64,000 nt of DNA from Rhizomys pruinosus (lineage: Eukaryota > Chordata > Mammalia > Rodentia > Spalacidae): contig VZQC01000286.1 in assembly GCA_009823505.1 (NCBI GenBank), positions 630,798 through 694,797 of the forward strand, read 5' to 3'. The translations under genes and the position numbers were made by a program. Position 1 is the first letter of the stretch, and each line of letters starts with the position of its first letter. Below the pieces are notes generated by a model. That model ran no database searches. It was not told the origin of the DNA and was given only the letters and a program-made list of their open reading frames with translations. Below are positions 21,773 to 33,645 of the stretch, one piece after another.

Positions 21773-22225
21773 TGCCAGTCTTCATATATGTTGCCCATGC
21801 TAGCTGCTGCTCCTTTGGGACTTAAACCATCTTTAGTTCCCAGGATTTTCTCTGCAGTCTTTATTTTACTTAGGCAGCTGTCTTGGTGAACACTAGGAAA
21901 CTACTAGGCAGAATTAATCAGTTCTCCTTTATCCAGTGAAACACCAAAGCTGCTCATCCCCCTGATTTGAGTGCAGGACGGAACATGCATTCCAACAAGT
22001 GAAAGACGAGACATCCTCTAGAAATAACAACAGTTGTCTCGATGACAGTTGAGCCACTGTGAAAGTTATCAGAAAACGATTTTTTTCTAGACTTTTCTCC
22101 TACATTTGTTTCTTGAGAGCCACCTCCTTGAATTAGTCCTTTGGCTTTCATAGACCATGTGTCTTCTAAATCCTTTTGTTCCTTATTTCTGCCCCCTTCC
22201 CTCTCTTTCCTCCCTCCCTCCTTCC
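21773..22225. other. Unassigned sequence
   Basis: Nothing recognised. Short (TTCC/CCCT)n tracts at 22,190-22,225. Confidence 0.45.
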
Positions 22226-22227
22226 CT

Positions 22228-22348
22228 GTCGCCTGCTGGCCTTTAACTCACTGTGCTGCTGAGGATGATCTTGAACTTTTACGTTCTGATTCTTCCACCT
22301 CCATCTCCTGAGTGCTGAGTTTCCACCCTCATTTATCACTATACCAGG
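22228..22348 (-). mobile_element. Old B1-like SINE
   Basis: 'gctgaggatgatcttgaactt', 'cacctccatctcctgagtgctgag' and 'tcactataccagg' are the complement of a diverged B1-type element. Confidence 0.6.
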
Positions 22349-23902
22349 TTTTATGGGATGCTTCAGCTCCAACCATGAACATCATGAATGCTACACTTGT
22401 TATTTTTTTCCGATTCCTGGTGTTCTGTAGGCTTTTCCTTATGCTTACTTCTTTCTGTTACTTGTTTTACCCAAAGATTCTTCATGGCCTCTTCCCATGT
22501 TCTGTAATTCAGTAAGTTTAAATAATATCAGAAGATGAACCTTTCCAGTCCTCCTGTCTATCCACCCCATTAACACTTGAAAAGTGGCCCATGGGGGAAG
22601 CTGCCATTTCCAAACAGAATGGCTGTGGGTAAAGTTTGGACACTGTCATTATCCTCCTGACATTCAGCTTCTCAAAAATGGCCATGTCAATTCTCATGAA
22701 AATAAGATGCATGAGGTTCTGAACATAGGCAAATTGAGTCCAAATTTATTCAGGCTATGTTTAGCAATATATGCAGGAGGCATGGCAACATTATCACTGG
22801 ATATCCTTCTTGGTTTTGAGCCAAATCCATGAGAAGCACTCTTAGAGATCACATACATTCATCTTGCATATGTCAAAGTGAATGTTTCTGAATTGTAGTA
22901 TGAAAGGTTACATGGTAGGATCAGATGATAAGAGGTTTGGGTTCCAAGGGTCTGGCCAGCCCTCAGGAGGGGCTTGCCTGGTGAATGAATGAACTTAGGA
23001 TACAAAAACAGGCTTTTCTGTCCTATTTCCTTTCTGTTATATAATGGAATTTATCCTCACTTTTTGGTATGCATAGAGCTAGAGAGTCAAAGAATTTTCT
23101 CCACCTCTCATTTCCCCCCTACTTGGGTTACATGCAAAAGCTTCATTAAAATATTTCTAATTTATACAAATACTTAGCATTTATAGGGTTCAGGGGATAA
23201 ATTCAGGCTCTGACTTCAGATCTGCTCCAGATATGACCACTTCTGTTAGAAGTCCATCTTGGAACAGGTTGATTGATTTAGTGTCAGTCTCCTCTGTGTG
23301 AAAGGATTAGATGATGTGATGCTTGCAAAAGAGTTAGCACATGAGTTGGCTATTTCCCTTGGTAGTATATTTTCTCTTGGTATATTCATTTTTGTTTCAG
23401 TGACCAGACAAAGCATTCATGACTAGCCATCTAGAACTGGGCTCATACACAAGGACACTTCTGTCTCACCTACTAAATAGCTAAGCGTTAGAAACACCTC
23501 CTATGTGATTTGAACAGATTAGCAGGTGCTAGACACTTATTGCATAGATCTATGATTCACTTAAGAAACTCAGTTGCCTAGCACTACCCAAATTTGCTAG
23601 GTTAGATACTTCTGCAAGAAATGGGAATGGAGGAAGTACTGAAGTGTAGGAAATAGGACTCTAGTTGTCATTACAGAGAGAAGTGATTAATATGCATGTA
23701 TTGTGGTATGTGTGTGAGTTTATAACAATGATGGTGGTGATGATGGTAGCCTTTACGATGTATACGCAGAATGCAAACATTTATGTATCCTATTGAATAT
23801 GTCCATGCCAACTGCCTATTTAAAATGAGTTTCTGACAATTCTAGGAGTGGGGTGATCGATCACCAATCAGATCCATTCTGAGAATGCCAAGAGGGCTAT
23901 TC
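22349..23902. other. Unassigned sequence
   Basis: Nothing recognised on either strand. The short frames lack coding features. Confidence 0.45.
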
Positions 23903-24150
23903 AAAATTAATCACAGGGGCTGGAGAGATGGCCTAGTGGTTAAGAGCGCTGACTGCTCTTACAGAGGACCCAGGTTCAATCCCCAGCACCCACATGGTGG
24001 CTGAGGACCATCTTTAACTCCAGTTCCAGGGGAATCTGACACCCTCTTCTGACCTCCGTGGCTTTGCACAACAGGGGTGCACAAACCTACATGCAGACAG
24101 TACATTCATATACATAAAAAAATAAATAAAATTAAAAAAATTAATCACAG
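23903..24150 (+). mobile_element. B2/B3 SINE with 14-bp target-site duplication
   Basis: The body is 23,917-24,136. 'aaaattaatcacag' is at 23,903-23,916 and 24,137-24,150. Box A is kept, box B is slightly changed, and it has the family-specific 'gggtgcacaaacctacatgc' end. Confidence 0.97.
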
Positions 24151-25365
24151 ATAATAGAAAACAAGGACTGTCTCAAACAACTTTAGTGACTCAATTTTCC
24201 TTTCTTGATACAGTTCATACACTTAAATTTTATGTAGCTTATCCACCACTGAAATTCCATAAGCTCTAAAATTTAAATTCTCCCACCATAATGTCTGGTT
24301 TTCTGCTCACAAATCCAACCTCTGACGGTCATTAAATGACATTGAAAATAATCAAAATGAAGGTGTGACCCTTGTATCGAGTATCGAGTATTTTTAATTG
24401 AAATTTTGACTATTTTTACCAAATGGACTAACAAAATGATATATTTAGAAGGTTGCTAGTTTTAACAAATACAACTACAAACTGCCAAATTAGTTTGGAT
24501 TTTCAGTTAAGCAATGAATTTTTTCATTTCTAATATATCCCAAGTAATATTTAAGTTATATTAAAAATTGTTCAGTTGACGTGATAAAAGAGACCTACAA
24601 ATTTTTTCTAGCAACCCTATATATTTGGGGAGTTATGTTTGAATGAAGAACTTTCTGGAACTCTTTTACTATGTCTTACTTTGTAAAATGCTGGCCTTAA
24701 CCATGCTGCCACTGATGTTCCTTTTTAACAGTTTTTATTCCATACGACATAGTTCAAGATAGGAAGGTGAAAAGGCCACTTCAGTGAGTGAGAGAGTATA
24801 GAGAAGTTGTTAAGTGCTAAGAAGTGCAGAGACCAAAGTGTAATACCAGAAGTCGCAGGGTTTCACAGGAAGCCATGGGGTTCTGCTGAGGCTTCCATAT
24901 AAAGCAATCAGTGGCTGCAGAGCCTATGGAGAGGATAGAGATGAAAGGGAGATGTGGAAATAAAGATAAACAACCAGAGGCCATGTGATCAAGACAGAGA
25001 ACCTTCCTGAAGGCAGGCCTTCTACTGAATTCATTTTGTTTTCCCTAAACTCTTAAAAATAGGAGATGTTAAAATATTTGGTGAATTCAAATACCGGTGT
25101 CAAGGGGATAGCCACTTTTTCCTTTCATCATAATATACTGGGGGGGATGTAAAATATTCATCTGTTCCATTACTTAGCTGAGTGCTATGTATCACGCAAT
25201 TCCCTTTGCTGTGTTTGTGAATTGGCCTCATGGATTTCAGAGGAAGAACAGGAAGAGGGTGATAGGCAGTGTAGACAGAAAGGCCAGGCAGAAGGCTACC
25301 TGTGTGAACATGAATTTATGATTATGTGCAGCTCATCACAATATAGAGAAGGTTTTCCTTCTTCC
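24151..25365. other. Unassigned AT-rich sequence
   Basis: Nothing recognised. A small 'gtatcga' tandem repeat is at 24,375-24,390. Confidence 0.45.
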
Positions 25366-25369
25366 TTTT

Positions 25370-25500
25370 CTTTCATATATATATTTTTTTCTTATATATA
25401 TTCCTTATGTGTTCTTATTAACAAATATTAATATTAATATTATAATATATTATCTATAATCGGATATAAGAACATATATATAATATATGTATATATCATT
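25370..25500. repeat. AT-rich simple repeat
   Basis: Imperfect (TA)n, ATT and TATA runs. Confidence 0.7.
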
Positions 25501-25682
25501 TCCTTTCATCCCCTGGCACTTCCACAGTCCTTTTTTTCTCTGCATTACTGGCCCCCTTTCCCCCCTCAAACTCAACTTTATGCTTTCATGCTGTAATATA
25601 CATGTGTGTATTTAATTATATATTATGCTTACATATACTTTTAAATATATATTAAAGAACCACTTTGGGGGTGATTTTGCCT

Positions 25683-25840
25683 GTTTTTGAGACAAGGCAT
25701 TGATTGCTCTACAGTTCAGTCTGGCCTTGAAATCACTATGTAGCTCAGGCTGGCCTTGAACCAGAGATGATTCTTCTGCCTTAGTCCCTCACCCCACCCC
25801 AGTTGCTAGCATTATAAGTGTGAGCCAACACACCCAGGTG
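25683..25840 (-). mobile_element. Old B1-type SINE
   Basis: 'tttttgagacaaggcattg', 'gtagctcaggctggccttgaacc' and 'gtgtgagccaacacacccagg' are the complement of a diverged B1. It has extra sequence compared with young copies here. Confidence 0.8.
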
Positions 25841-26021
25841 TTTCTGTATGTAATGTGAATACATTAATGTTAGGGCACACTGTGTGTGTTTGAGTTTGTA
25901 CTGTGCTATTAACAGAGTATGAGAACCGTGCTGAGTATGAATTATTGTGTTAGCATTTTACACAATGCACATATCATTGCAACCTCTGAAGTATAGATAA
26001 ATTAAAACAGAAATAAAGCCT

Positions 26022-26220
26022 TCAAAAGTTTTTATTGATTTTTTTATATACTTCATACATAATTTTTCAATCAGTCTTAGTCACCTTTATACACACTTCT
26101 CCATTGGCACCTTCCTGCAGGACCCCCATGGAGTTCATACATTCTGTCATTTGCATTAAGGTCTACTGTGCCAAATTACTCTCCCAGACCTTTCCTCAGT
26201 GCCAGTTCATCCCCTGAGCT
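26022..26220 (-). mobile_element. LINE-1-type 3' UTR fragment, old
   Basis: 'agtttttattgatttttttat' with 'cttcatacataatttttcaatc' and 'gttcatacattctgtcat' match the common L1 3' end in diverged form. Confidence 0.55.
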
Positions 26221-26748
26221 CTAGTCAGTCAGTTGTGAAAGTGCAGCTAGAGTTAGTATTGGGGAGATGGCATACCGCAGGCAGGGGAGCCTTTTCTGTC
26301 CCAGTAGAAAGGTTCCAGATACCACTGCAAGATGAGCCTTTCAGGTGGCACATTTATATTTCTCCTATTGCATTTTGTGGCAACTCTGGTTTACAGCCAC
26401 CTAAAACATTGCCAGCCACTCCTGAGTGTGTTAAAATACACAAAATAAAATGTATATACATTAACTTTCATCTAAAATGCAATTATATTCTATATAACAT
26501 TTTCAGGAGCAGCAGGACTGGGTGTTAAGAAACCAGGCAGAGCAACAGAACAGCAAAGTTGGAATAAAGAAAATATGCCTCAGACTTGTGAAGGGATTGG
26601 CCACTGTTGGAGGAGATAGGGGCTGGCAACAAGAACAGTCTCTACATTTAGCTTTAATTAAGCACATTGGAACTCATCCCTCTTCTCTAATTGTCATCTA
26701 CATATGGCTCTGCCCTTATATCTAAAATATATTCATTACTATTATTAT
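26221..26748. other. Unassigned sequence
   Basis: Nothing recognised. Confidence 0.45.
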
Positions 26749-26749
26749 T

Positions 26750-26959
26750 AAATTTTATGTGTATGAGTGTATTGCCTGCATGTTTGTAAGTGTACTTGTG
26801 TTGTGCAGTATCCATGGAGGTCAGAAGATGGTGGTATCAAATTCCCTGGAATTGGAGTTACAGCTGTTTGTTTGCTGCCATGTGGGTACTGGGAACCAAA
26901 CCCAGGTCCTCTGCAAGAGCAGCCAGTGCTCTAAATGGCTGAGCCATCTTTCCAGCCCC
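26750..26959 (-). mobile_element. B3 SINE
   Basis: Head complement 'gagccatctttccagcccc', box-B complement 'aacccaggtcctctgcaagag', 'ccctggaattggagttacag', and the end near 'ttatgtgtatgagtgtattg'. Well preserved. Confidence 0.93.
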
Positions 26960-26984
26960 TGTCCTTGGATCTAATCTTACAACC

Positions 26985-27232
26985 TTCCTTCTTTTCTTCT
27001 TCCTTCTTTCCTTCCTTCTATCTTTGCCTACTCTTTCCTTTCTCTCTCTTTCTTTTTCCATTTTCTTCCTTCCTTCCTTCCTTCCTTCCTGTCTTTCTTT
27101 TCCTTCCTTCTTTCCTTTCTTTCTTTCCTTCCCTTCCCTCCCTCCATCCCTCCCTCCCTCTTTCCCTCCCTCCCTTCCTTCCTTTCTTCCTTCCTTCCTT
27201 CCTTTATCCTTCCCTACCTCTGTTCCATTGTT
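26985..27232. repeat. (TTCC)n / polypyrimidine microsatellite
   Basis: About 250 bases of TTCC, TTTC and CCCT units, pyrimidine on the plus strand. The long frames here are artefacts of the repeat. Confidence 0.95.
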
Positions 27233-28345
27233 CTATCATTTTTGTGTGTTAACTTTATTCTGAGTACTTGACTTATTAATACACGGGATGGGATTGTCAT
27301 GTGTTATTAGAATACTTGGAATCCACCATTCAGTTCCTAGATGGCATCTTGATTGGCATGGATTGCCAGAGTCATGATATTGACAATAGTCGCAATCAAC
27401 GGAACCATCCAGAAGCACCAATTGAGACCACAGGTATTCAGAGTATCATGTATCTCTTCAGGTCTAATGGTTTTGTGCCTGATCTGATAAGTCCTGGTAT
27501 CAAGATAAATGGAGTGAATGAAGTAAAAAAAAAAGAACAGATGAAACATTCTGCTTTATAACTAAATTTAATTGTGCTTAATAGAAGTTTATACCTTTAT
27601 TATGGTAAGAAAGGCCTTCCAATCTTGTCTATAAACTTAAAACTAAATGGGACAGAGTTAGTGAGGATTTGTGGTAATTTTATTCCTTTCTATAGAAAAA
27701 CTTGAGTTTGAGTTGAATATCAGATAATATGATCCTTTCTTGAAACATGAAAATGCCTATTTTCCCAACATTAAAAATTGGCCATTTGTCATATATGGTC
27801 TATCAATACTATAAAGCTGCTTCACAAGAGTAACCATGAGTGGTTATGAAAGTAAGTATAAATTAAAGGGAAGCACTTAGATTTCAGCACAATGTTTTAT
27901 ATACTGTATTCATTATTGTGCTTTTTTGTCTAACATCACAAATTTATCTAGTCATTTTATATATACACATATATATACATTATATATGCTCATAGTTATA
28001 TATTATTATATAAATATATATTTCAGTATTCAAGAAGAGTCATAAAAAGAACATAGCTTTTTGCCAGATAGAGAGCAAAGCCCTGTTGCTAACTAATCTA
28101 CGCAGTGACTTCACCTCTTTGAGCCTCGTTATTCTTCTTAGTGGAAAGAGTTGTAGTGATGGTATAGGGTTGCTTTGAAGTTCAGTGACATATACGTAGC
28201 TTGTGTTATGTGATAAGAAGTTGAATGAATCAACCAAGTCCAAACTATTCATCCCCAAGTCCACCACCTTTGCCTGCTCCTAGTCTCCAGGTGATTCCTC
28301 AGAAGTGTAGAAACAGGGTACCAAAGCTGCCAGCTGTCTCTTTTT
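27233..28345. other. Unassigned sequence with overlapping short frames
   Basis: 27,301-27,561 is open on the plus strand (86 codons) and 27,337-27,549 on the minus strand (70 codons). I recognise no domain in either. An (AT)n stretch lies at 27,955-28,025. Otherwise nothing is recognised. Confidence 0.4.
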
Positions 28346-28349
28346 TTTT

Positions 28350-28715
28350 AATTATGTTCATTTTATTGACATTTTATATATTTCATACATTATTTTTCAG
28401 TCCAATTTGGATACATTCCCCTCTCCTGCCTCTCCTCCCTCTCCAGTTTATGCATTCTTCCATACATGTATTGCATTTTTCTCTCAGTGTTTCCAAGGAT
28501 TTTTTCTGCAGCAGCTTGTTGTTTTGAGGTGAATTTAACTGTATCAGTCAGTTATTTGTTGTTGTTCCCTCCCCTTTGTATTGCTCCAAATTATGCCTGT
28601 TTAAACCCCACATATATATCAAAATTATGACTTTGGGGAATAAACTGTATGTTAATTCCAAAATATGTTTTGGGGTTCACTTTTTCCCCATTAATTTTAT
28701 ATTACTCAGTTATTG
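28350..28715 (-). mobile_element. LINE-1 3' UTR
   Basis: 'cattttattgacattttatat' begins the complement of the 3' end. 'ctgtatcagtcagttatttg', 'attgctccaaattatgcctg' and 'aataaactgtatgttaattcc' then match, in the same order, the UTR joined to ORF2 at 6,163-6,690. Confidence 0.8.
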
Positions 28716-28929
28716 ATTTTGATTGTAGTAAAGAGAATGTTTAACCACAACTGAGACTGCCTGTATTTTTAATAACTTTGTCATTCATGTATGAACTTAG
28801 CTACTTGACCTCTCTGAAGTTATACTTCCTTATCTATAAAATCAGCATTATTAAACTATATTATTATCTCAGACTCAAAGATATTATGTGAAGAAAAGAC
28901 TGAAAACTGCCAAGAAATATAAAATGTTA

Positions 28930-29168
28930 GTTTGGGGGTTAGAGATGTAGGTCCTCTAGTAGAGTGCTTGCTTATCATGAACAAAGCCCTGTACTCAAGT
29001 CCCAGCAGCACATAAACCAAGCATATGACACATGCTTTTCTTCTTAATTATTGGGAGGTGGAAGGAGGAGAATTAGAAGTCCAAGGTATTCTTCGCTACA
29101 TTAACAAGTTCAAGATTCAGCCTGGCATGCATAAAATCCTGTCATCTCAAAACAAATAACAATAGCAA
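28930..29168 (+). mobile_element. ID-B1 (B4-type) SINE
   Basis: An ID-like head ('gggggttagagatgtagg', 'agagtgcttgcttatcatgaac') is joined to a B1-like body ('ttgggaggtggaaggagg', 'gattcagcctggcatgc') and an A-rich CAA tail. Old. Confidence 0.75.
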
Positions 29169-29742
29169 CAAGAACCACAAAACTAAAATCAAAACAAAAC
29201 CAAAATTAAAATGTTAAGACATGCCTAGAAGTTGTACTGGTCACTTAGCATATGCTAGTTTACTGTAGTAAGCTCTAAATATACTTTTATTGAATTGACA
29301 TTTCAGTTGAGAGATAACATATCAAATAAAAGATTCTTTTGATGTGAAGTTTCAGTCTTATTCATCTTTGCTTTCTTACTGCTTTTATAATAAATTAGCA
29401 TATAGGAGTTTCTAAGTGTTTATTGAAATCTCTATCAGTAAATTAATTTATCTAGAAGCATATATATGTTTTCTGTATATAAATTATATATATTCACTAT
29501 GTTGTGCTGTCAAATATTGAGGTTCATACATGTAACATTTTCCCCCCAAATTGAATATGTCCCAAGAATCTGATCTGGAACAATGTTTGACAGCAAACTT
29601 AAATGTAAATTAAACGTCTAAAAGTCAATGTATTGTCATGCTTGTGATTTAAAAGATATCAAAATCTGGAGGCCTTAAGTAATTAACATACCTTGGCTTT
29701 TGATGGGTATTACTTCCTCTTAGAGGTGAGAACTTGGATTGT
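29169..29742. other. Unassigned AT-rich sequence
   Basis: Nothing recognised. Confidence 0.45.
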
Positions 29743-29744
29743 TC

Positions 29745-29957
29745 TAAAGCAGTCACATCATTTTTAAGGGGGTAATTCCCCCACCCCCAGGGCAAGTTTT
29801 ATGATGTCAGGGCATGCTTTTTGATTGGCACAGCTGATGAGAGAATTGCCCTTTTTACCTGGAAGGTGAATGATAGAGATACAGATGAACCTCCCACAGT
29901 ACATGGAAGATGATCCAGTCCGAAATGTCAATGGTGCTGAAATTGAGAAACCCTGAC
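29745..29957 (+). mobile_element. MER5-like hAT-Charlie DNA transposon remnant
   Basis: The right end 'gtccgaaatgtcaatggtgc' followed by 'aattgagaaaccctg' is the characteristic end of a MER5-type non-autonomous element. The left part ('ctaaagcagtcacatcat') is diverged. Confidence 0.7.
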
Positions 29958-29994
29958 CTACAAATTAGAAGAGCGGGGTAAATATTTATTATTT

Positions 29995-30275
29995 ACAATT
30001 ACTACATATTGTGGGGGCTGGAGAGACGGCCTAGCGGTTAAGAGCACCACCGCTCTTGCAGAGGACCCGGGTTCGATCCCCAGCTCCCACATGGAGGCTG
30101 AGAACCGTCTTTAACTCCAGTCCCAGGGGAATCCGACACTCTCTTCGGACCTCTGCGGCATTGCACGACACGGGTGCACCAACCTACATGCAGACAGTAC
30201 ATTCATACACATAAAAAAATAATAAATAAAATTAAAAAAATATGTAAATTAAAAAAAACAATTACTACATATTGT
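29995..30275 (+). mobile_element. B2/B3 SINE with 18-bp perfect target-site duplication
   Basis: The body is 30,013-30,257. The 18-bp duplication at 29,995-30,012 and 30,258-30,275 is exact. Box A ('tggcctagcgg' form, here 'cggcctagcgg') and box B 'gggttcgatcc' are kept, along with many CpGs, including 'gcattgcacgacacgggtgc'. One of the youngest copies in the window. Confidence 0.98.
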
Positions 30276-30393
30276 ATGAGGCGAAGACTTTGTCTCTATA
30301 TGTGTGCACATGTTCATGTACGTGTATGCACATGTGTATTATGGTCCATATGCAAAGTGTGTACGTGGGGGGGGGCAGTCGGAGGTCGCTATC

Positions 30394-30465
30394 CCTTCAC
30401 CTTGTTATTTGAGATGTCAATGCTAGGTGTATACCTCAGCCATCCTTCACCTTGTTATTTGAGAT
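30394..30465. repeat. 22-bp direct repeat, 50-bp period
   Basis: A 22-base unit at 30,394-30,415 (starting 'ccttcaccttg', ending 'tttgagat') recurs exactly at 30,444-30,465. A poly-G tract lies just to the left at 30,367-30,375. Confidence 0.9.
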
Positions 30466-30575
30466 AGTCTCTCTGAGAACATGGAACTTACTGATTGGGA
30501 TAGGCTAGCTGACCAGTGAATGCACCAGAGATTCTCCTGTCTCTCCCTCCCTCCCTCCCTCATGCTGGTATTGAG

Positions 30576-30761
30576 AACATATACTACTGAGCTGGGCATG
30601 GTGGCGCATGCCTTTAATCCTAGCACTTGGGAGGCAGAGGCAGGCGGATCTTTGTGAATTCAAGGCCAGCCTGGTCTACAGAGCGAATTCCAGGACAGCT
30701 GGGGGTACAGGGAGACCCTGTCTCAAAAAGACGAAAAAAAAAAAGAAAACATATACTACTG
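30576..30761 (+). mobile_element. B1 SINE with 14-bp target-site duplication
   Basis: The body is 30,590-30,747. 'aacatatactactg' is at 30,576-30,589 and 30,748-30,761. Near-consensus sequence, with the usual 'gagaccctgtctcaaaaag' end. Confidence 0.97.
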
Positions 30762-31435
30762 GGTGTGGATTTTTATACAGGTACTGGGGATCCTAACTCA
30801 GTTCCTCATGGTTACACACCAAGTACTTTAAGAACTGAATCATCTCCTCAGACACTGAGGCCATTTCTTATAGACAAATAATTCTTATATTCATAAAGTA
30901 AGCATGATATAGGAAAACCTACTTGAAGGTTTCTCTTTATGTTTGAGAAATACATTTTTTCGTCCTTTCTACAATGTATATATGTAAGCATCCTGAACCT
31001 TCTTCTGTTTTTTTTTTTCATACTTTCTTTTGCTGCTGTCGCAGATATGCTCCATTTATCCTGATCATGAATGAAATGTCTCCCAGAGAAGTAGCATCTC
31101 ATATCACACTTCAAGCTGGCAATCAGGCTTGGTCTGTCTCAGCAGTGCTTTCAGCTCTTTGAACAAATATCTTCCATATTCATGGGGAGGAAGGCTCATT
31201 TGAATATTTTCAATTAAATTTCCATTTCATGTCTTAGTGCCAACATATTCTACTTACTTTTGTATTATAAAACTTTCATACCTGACCATACACTCAGAAA
31301 CTGAGGGAATCTGTGGATGGTATTAACTACATTTCTGGAAAAGGCTCTATTAAAATATGTTCCATTTTTCTTTCCTCTTTGAAATTTCCTCTAAGTATTT
31401 CTATCTAGATCATGTTAATGTCTAACAACTTATTT
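30762..31435. other. Unassigned sequence
   Basis: Nothing recognised. Both-strand short frames at 30,848-31,162 show no domain. Confidence 0.45.
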
Positions 31436-31437
31436 TT

Positions 31438-31800
31438 CTGTTTTACTTGAATCTGAATGTTACCCAGAAGCTCATGTGTTAAAGGCTTAGTCCTCAGTTT
31501 GATACTATTGAGAAATGGTGAAACCATTAGGAAGCAAGGCCTTGTGGGATGAAGTTAGGTTATGGGGCTATACTCTCTAATGTTATATATATTCTACCCA
31601 AGTCCTTTCTTACTGTGTGCTTCCTGGTTGTCATGTGATGAGGAGATTTCCTGTGTCATATGTTTCTGCCAGGATATACAGCCTCATTATAGGCCTAAAA
31701 GCCAATGAGGTGAAAAGCTATGGACACAAATTTCTGTTTAAATTCCAATAAAACTTTCTTCTTTAGAATTGGTTTCTCTCAGGTATTTTCTCACAATGGC
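31438..31800 (+). mobile_element. MaLR-type solo LTR, old
   Basis: 'cagaagctcatgtgttaaaggc', 'aagcaaggccttgtgggatgaagttagg', 'ccaataaaactttcttc' and 'ctcaggtattttctcacaatgg' follow the order of ERVL-MaLR LTRs, including the polyadenylation region and the read-through end. No internal retroviral genes are present. Confidence 0.65.
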
Positions 31801-32262
31801 TCAAAGCTCAATAATACATTTGGTTAACATAAAATTTCTATGAACTGATAAAAATTTTAAAATACATCATTATGTTTTTCCAAAATAATTGCATGTCCTT
31901 ACACTTATATTTGTCAGTGTGCATACCAATGTTTTAAGGAAGTCAACAGCTCCTTTTGGCTTCTCTTGGGAAGTAGTACAATGGGAGTTGAAATACTAAA
32001 ATTAAGGGGATATGCTGAATATGTAAATAAGGTTCTCTTGGCTCATAGACACGGGTGCTCATGCACTCCTTATAGCTTTAGAACCTCAGTGTACGGGTGA
32101 ATCGTTGCCACGGGTATTGCAGGGCCTGCACAGCCAAAAATACTATCTATGTTTTTACATGATTTTTCTCCATTCTAACAGAACAGGAGTAGGCTTTTGA
32201 AAATATTATCTATATTCTGCTATAGATGGTTGGTAACTTTTATCAAAAGCATTTAAACATCA
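31801..32262. other. Unassigned sequence
   Basis: Nothing recognised. Confidence 0.45.
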
Positions 32263-32263
32263 G

Positions 32264-32470
32264 GGACTGAAGAGATGTCTCAGCAGGTAAAAGTACTGGC
32301 TCCTTTTGCTAAGGGTTTATTCCCAGGAAGCACATGGTAGCTGATGACCTCGGTAATTCCAGTTCTCGGGGATCTGATGCCCTTTTCTGGTCTCTGTGTG
32401 CATTGCACAAACATGGTGCACATATATACATTATACATGTAAGGTATAATTCATGAACATAAAATAAAAT
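32264..32470 (+). mobile_element. B2/B3-like SINE, old
   Basis: 'gggactgaagagatgtctcagcagg' is the head, with 'taattccagttctcggggatctga' in the middle and 'gcattgcacaaacatggtgcac' near the end. More diverged than the young copies but with the same 'gcattgcac' motif. Confidence 0.8.
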
Positions 32471-32599
32471 ACTTTTAATTTAAAATGTCAATATATGTAA
32501 CAATATGTATTCATCATTGATCACACATACACCAATTTATTTTCCAAATATGAACTACAACCCAGAAAACTACATAAACAATATAACCAGAACCTTTTT

Positions 32600-33292
32600 T
32601 TAAAAGCAGAATAGAAGTTCCTACTGGATACATAACCAACAAAGAACATCAATATGCCCAAATAGCAGTGCAAACACACAAATAATATGAAAAATCAAGA
32701 GAATATATCCAAAACAAAACCTATTAGTTCAACTGAATTGCACTACTATGAGAACAACCCTGAAAAAAACATCAGGACACAGAATTTAAAAAAAAAATCA
32801 TAAATATAATTGAAGATCTTAAAGAAAACACAAACAACTCAAAGAGGCAAGGCATAAACTTGTGATAGAAGCTCAAGAATATACAAATATGAGGCTTAGT
32901 GAAATATCAAAAAAATTCATGACTTGAAAAGTGAGTTCACAAAAGAAAGAAATAGTGAAGAAAAACCAAACAGAAATGAACACGGGGCTGAAAAAAACCC
33001 AATAAGCAAATTGAAAGCAACAGGATAAAGTCTCACAAGCAGAATGAATGAATTGAAAAGTAGAATATCAAGATTGGATGACAAAAGTTGCAGATCTAGA
33101 CTCCTTAAGCAAAGACTATGCAAAAAAATAAAAATAAAAAATAAACCATAGGAACAGAATATGTAAGAACTGTGGGACAACATGAAAAGACCAAATCTAC
33201 AAATTATAGGCATACAAGGAGAAGAATTTCAGGTCAATGGTATTGAGCAGGATTACAGAAGAAAACTTTCATAATTAAGGAAAGACATATAA
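32600..33292 (+). mobile_element. LINE-1 ORF1 region, degenerate
   Basis: Broken frames encode a coiled-coil-like 'MNELKSRISRLDD' stretch near 33,045 and a 'NMKRPNLQIIGIQGEEF' stretch near 33,185, the usual transition into the RNA-binding part of L1 ORF1p. Many stops; not functional. 32,471-32,599 is AT-rich and unassigned. Confidence 0.75.
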
Positions 33293-33645
33293 AGATTCAA
33301 AAAACATATAGAGATCTTTCCATATTTTTTCTTCCCCAATCTCCTTCTTTAAAGATTTAAATTTTTCATTGTAGGGGTATTTAATGTATTTGGTCAGGTT
33401 GGTTCTGAGATATTTAATTTTTGAGGATATTGTGAATAGATTAGTTTCCATGTACTCCTCCAATTGTTTATTATTGCAAGTAGAAAGGCTACTGATTTTT
33501 ATACATTGCTCTTACAACCTGCTACTTTGCTGAAACTGGTAATCCTTCCCAGGAGTTTTCTGGTGGAGTTTTTGGTATCCCTTAGGTATAATATATATCA
33601 TGTCATCTGCAAAAAGGGATAGTTCGACCTCCTCTTTTCCAACTA
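33293..33645 (-). mobile_element. LINE-1 ORF2 internal fragment, inverted
   Basis: The minus strand encodes a 'TISSKIKYLRTNLTKYIK' stretch (33,275-33,463) and, further right, the complement of the ORF2 reverse-transcriptase region ('ttttctggtggagtttttgg', 'catgtcatctgcaaaaaggg'). It is flanked on both sides by plus-strand L1. Confidence 0.85.

Noticed and set aside
26935..27263. Serine/leucine/proline-rich frames of 79-105 codons
   Set aside because: Products of the (TTCC)n pyrimidine repeat.
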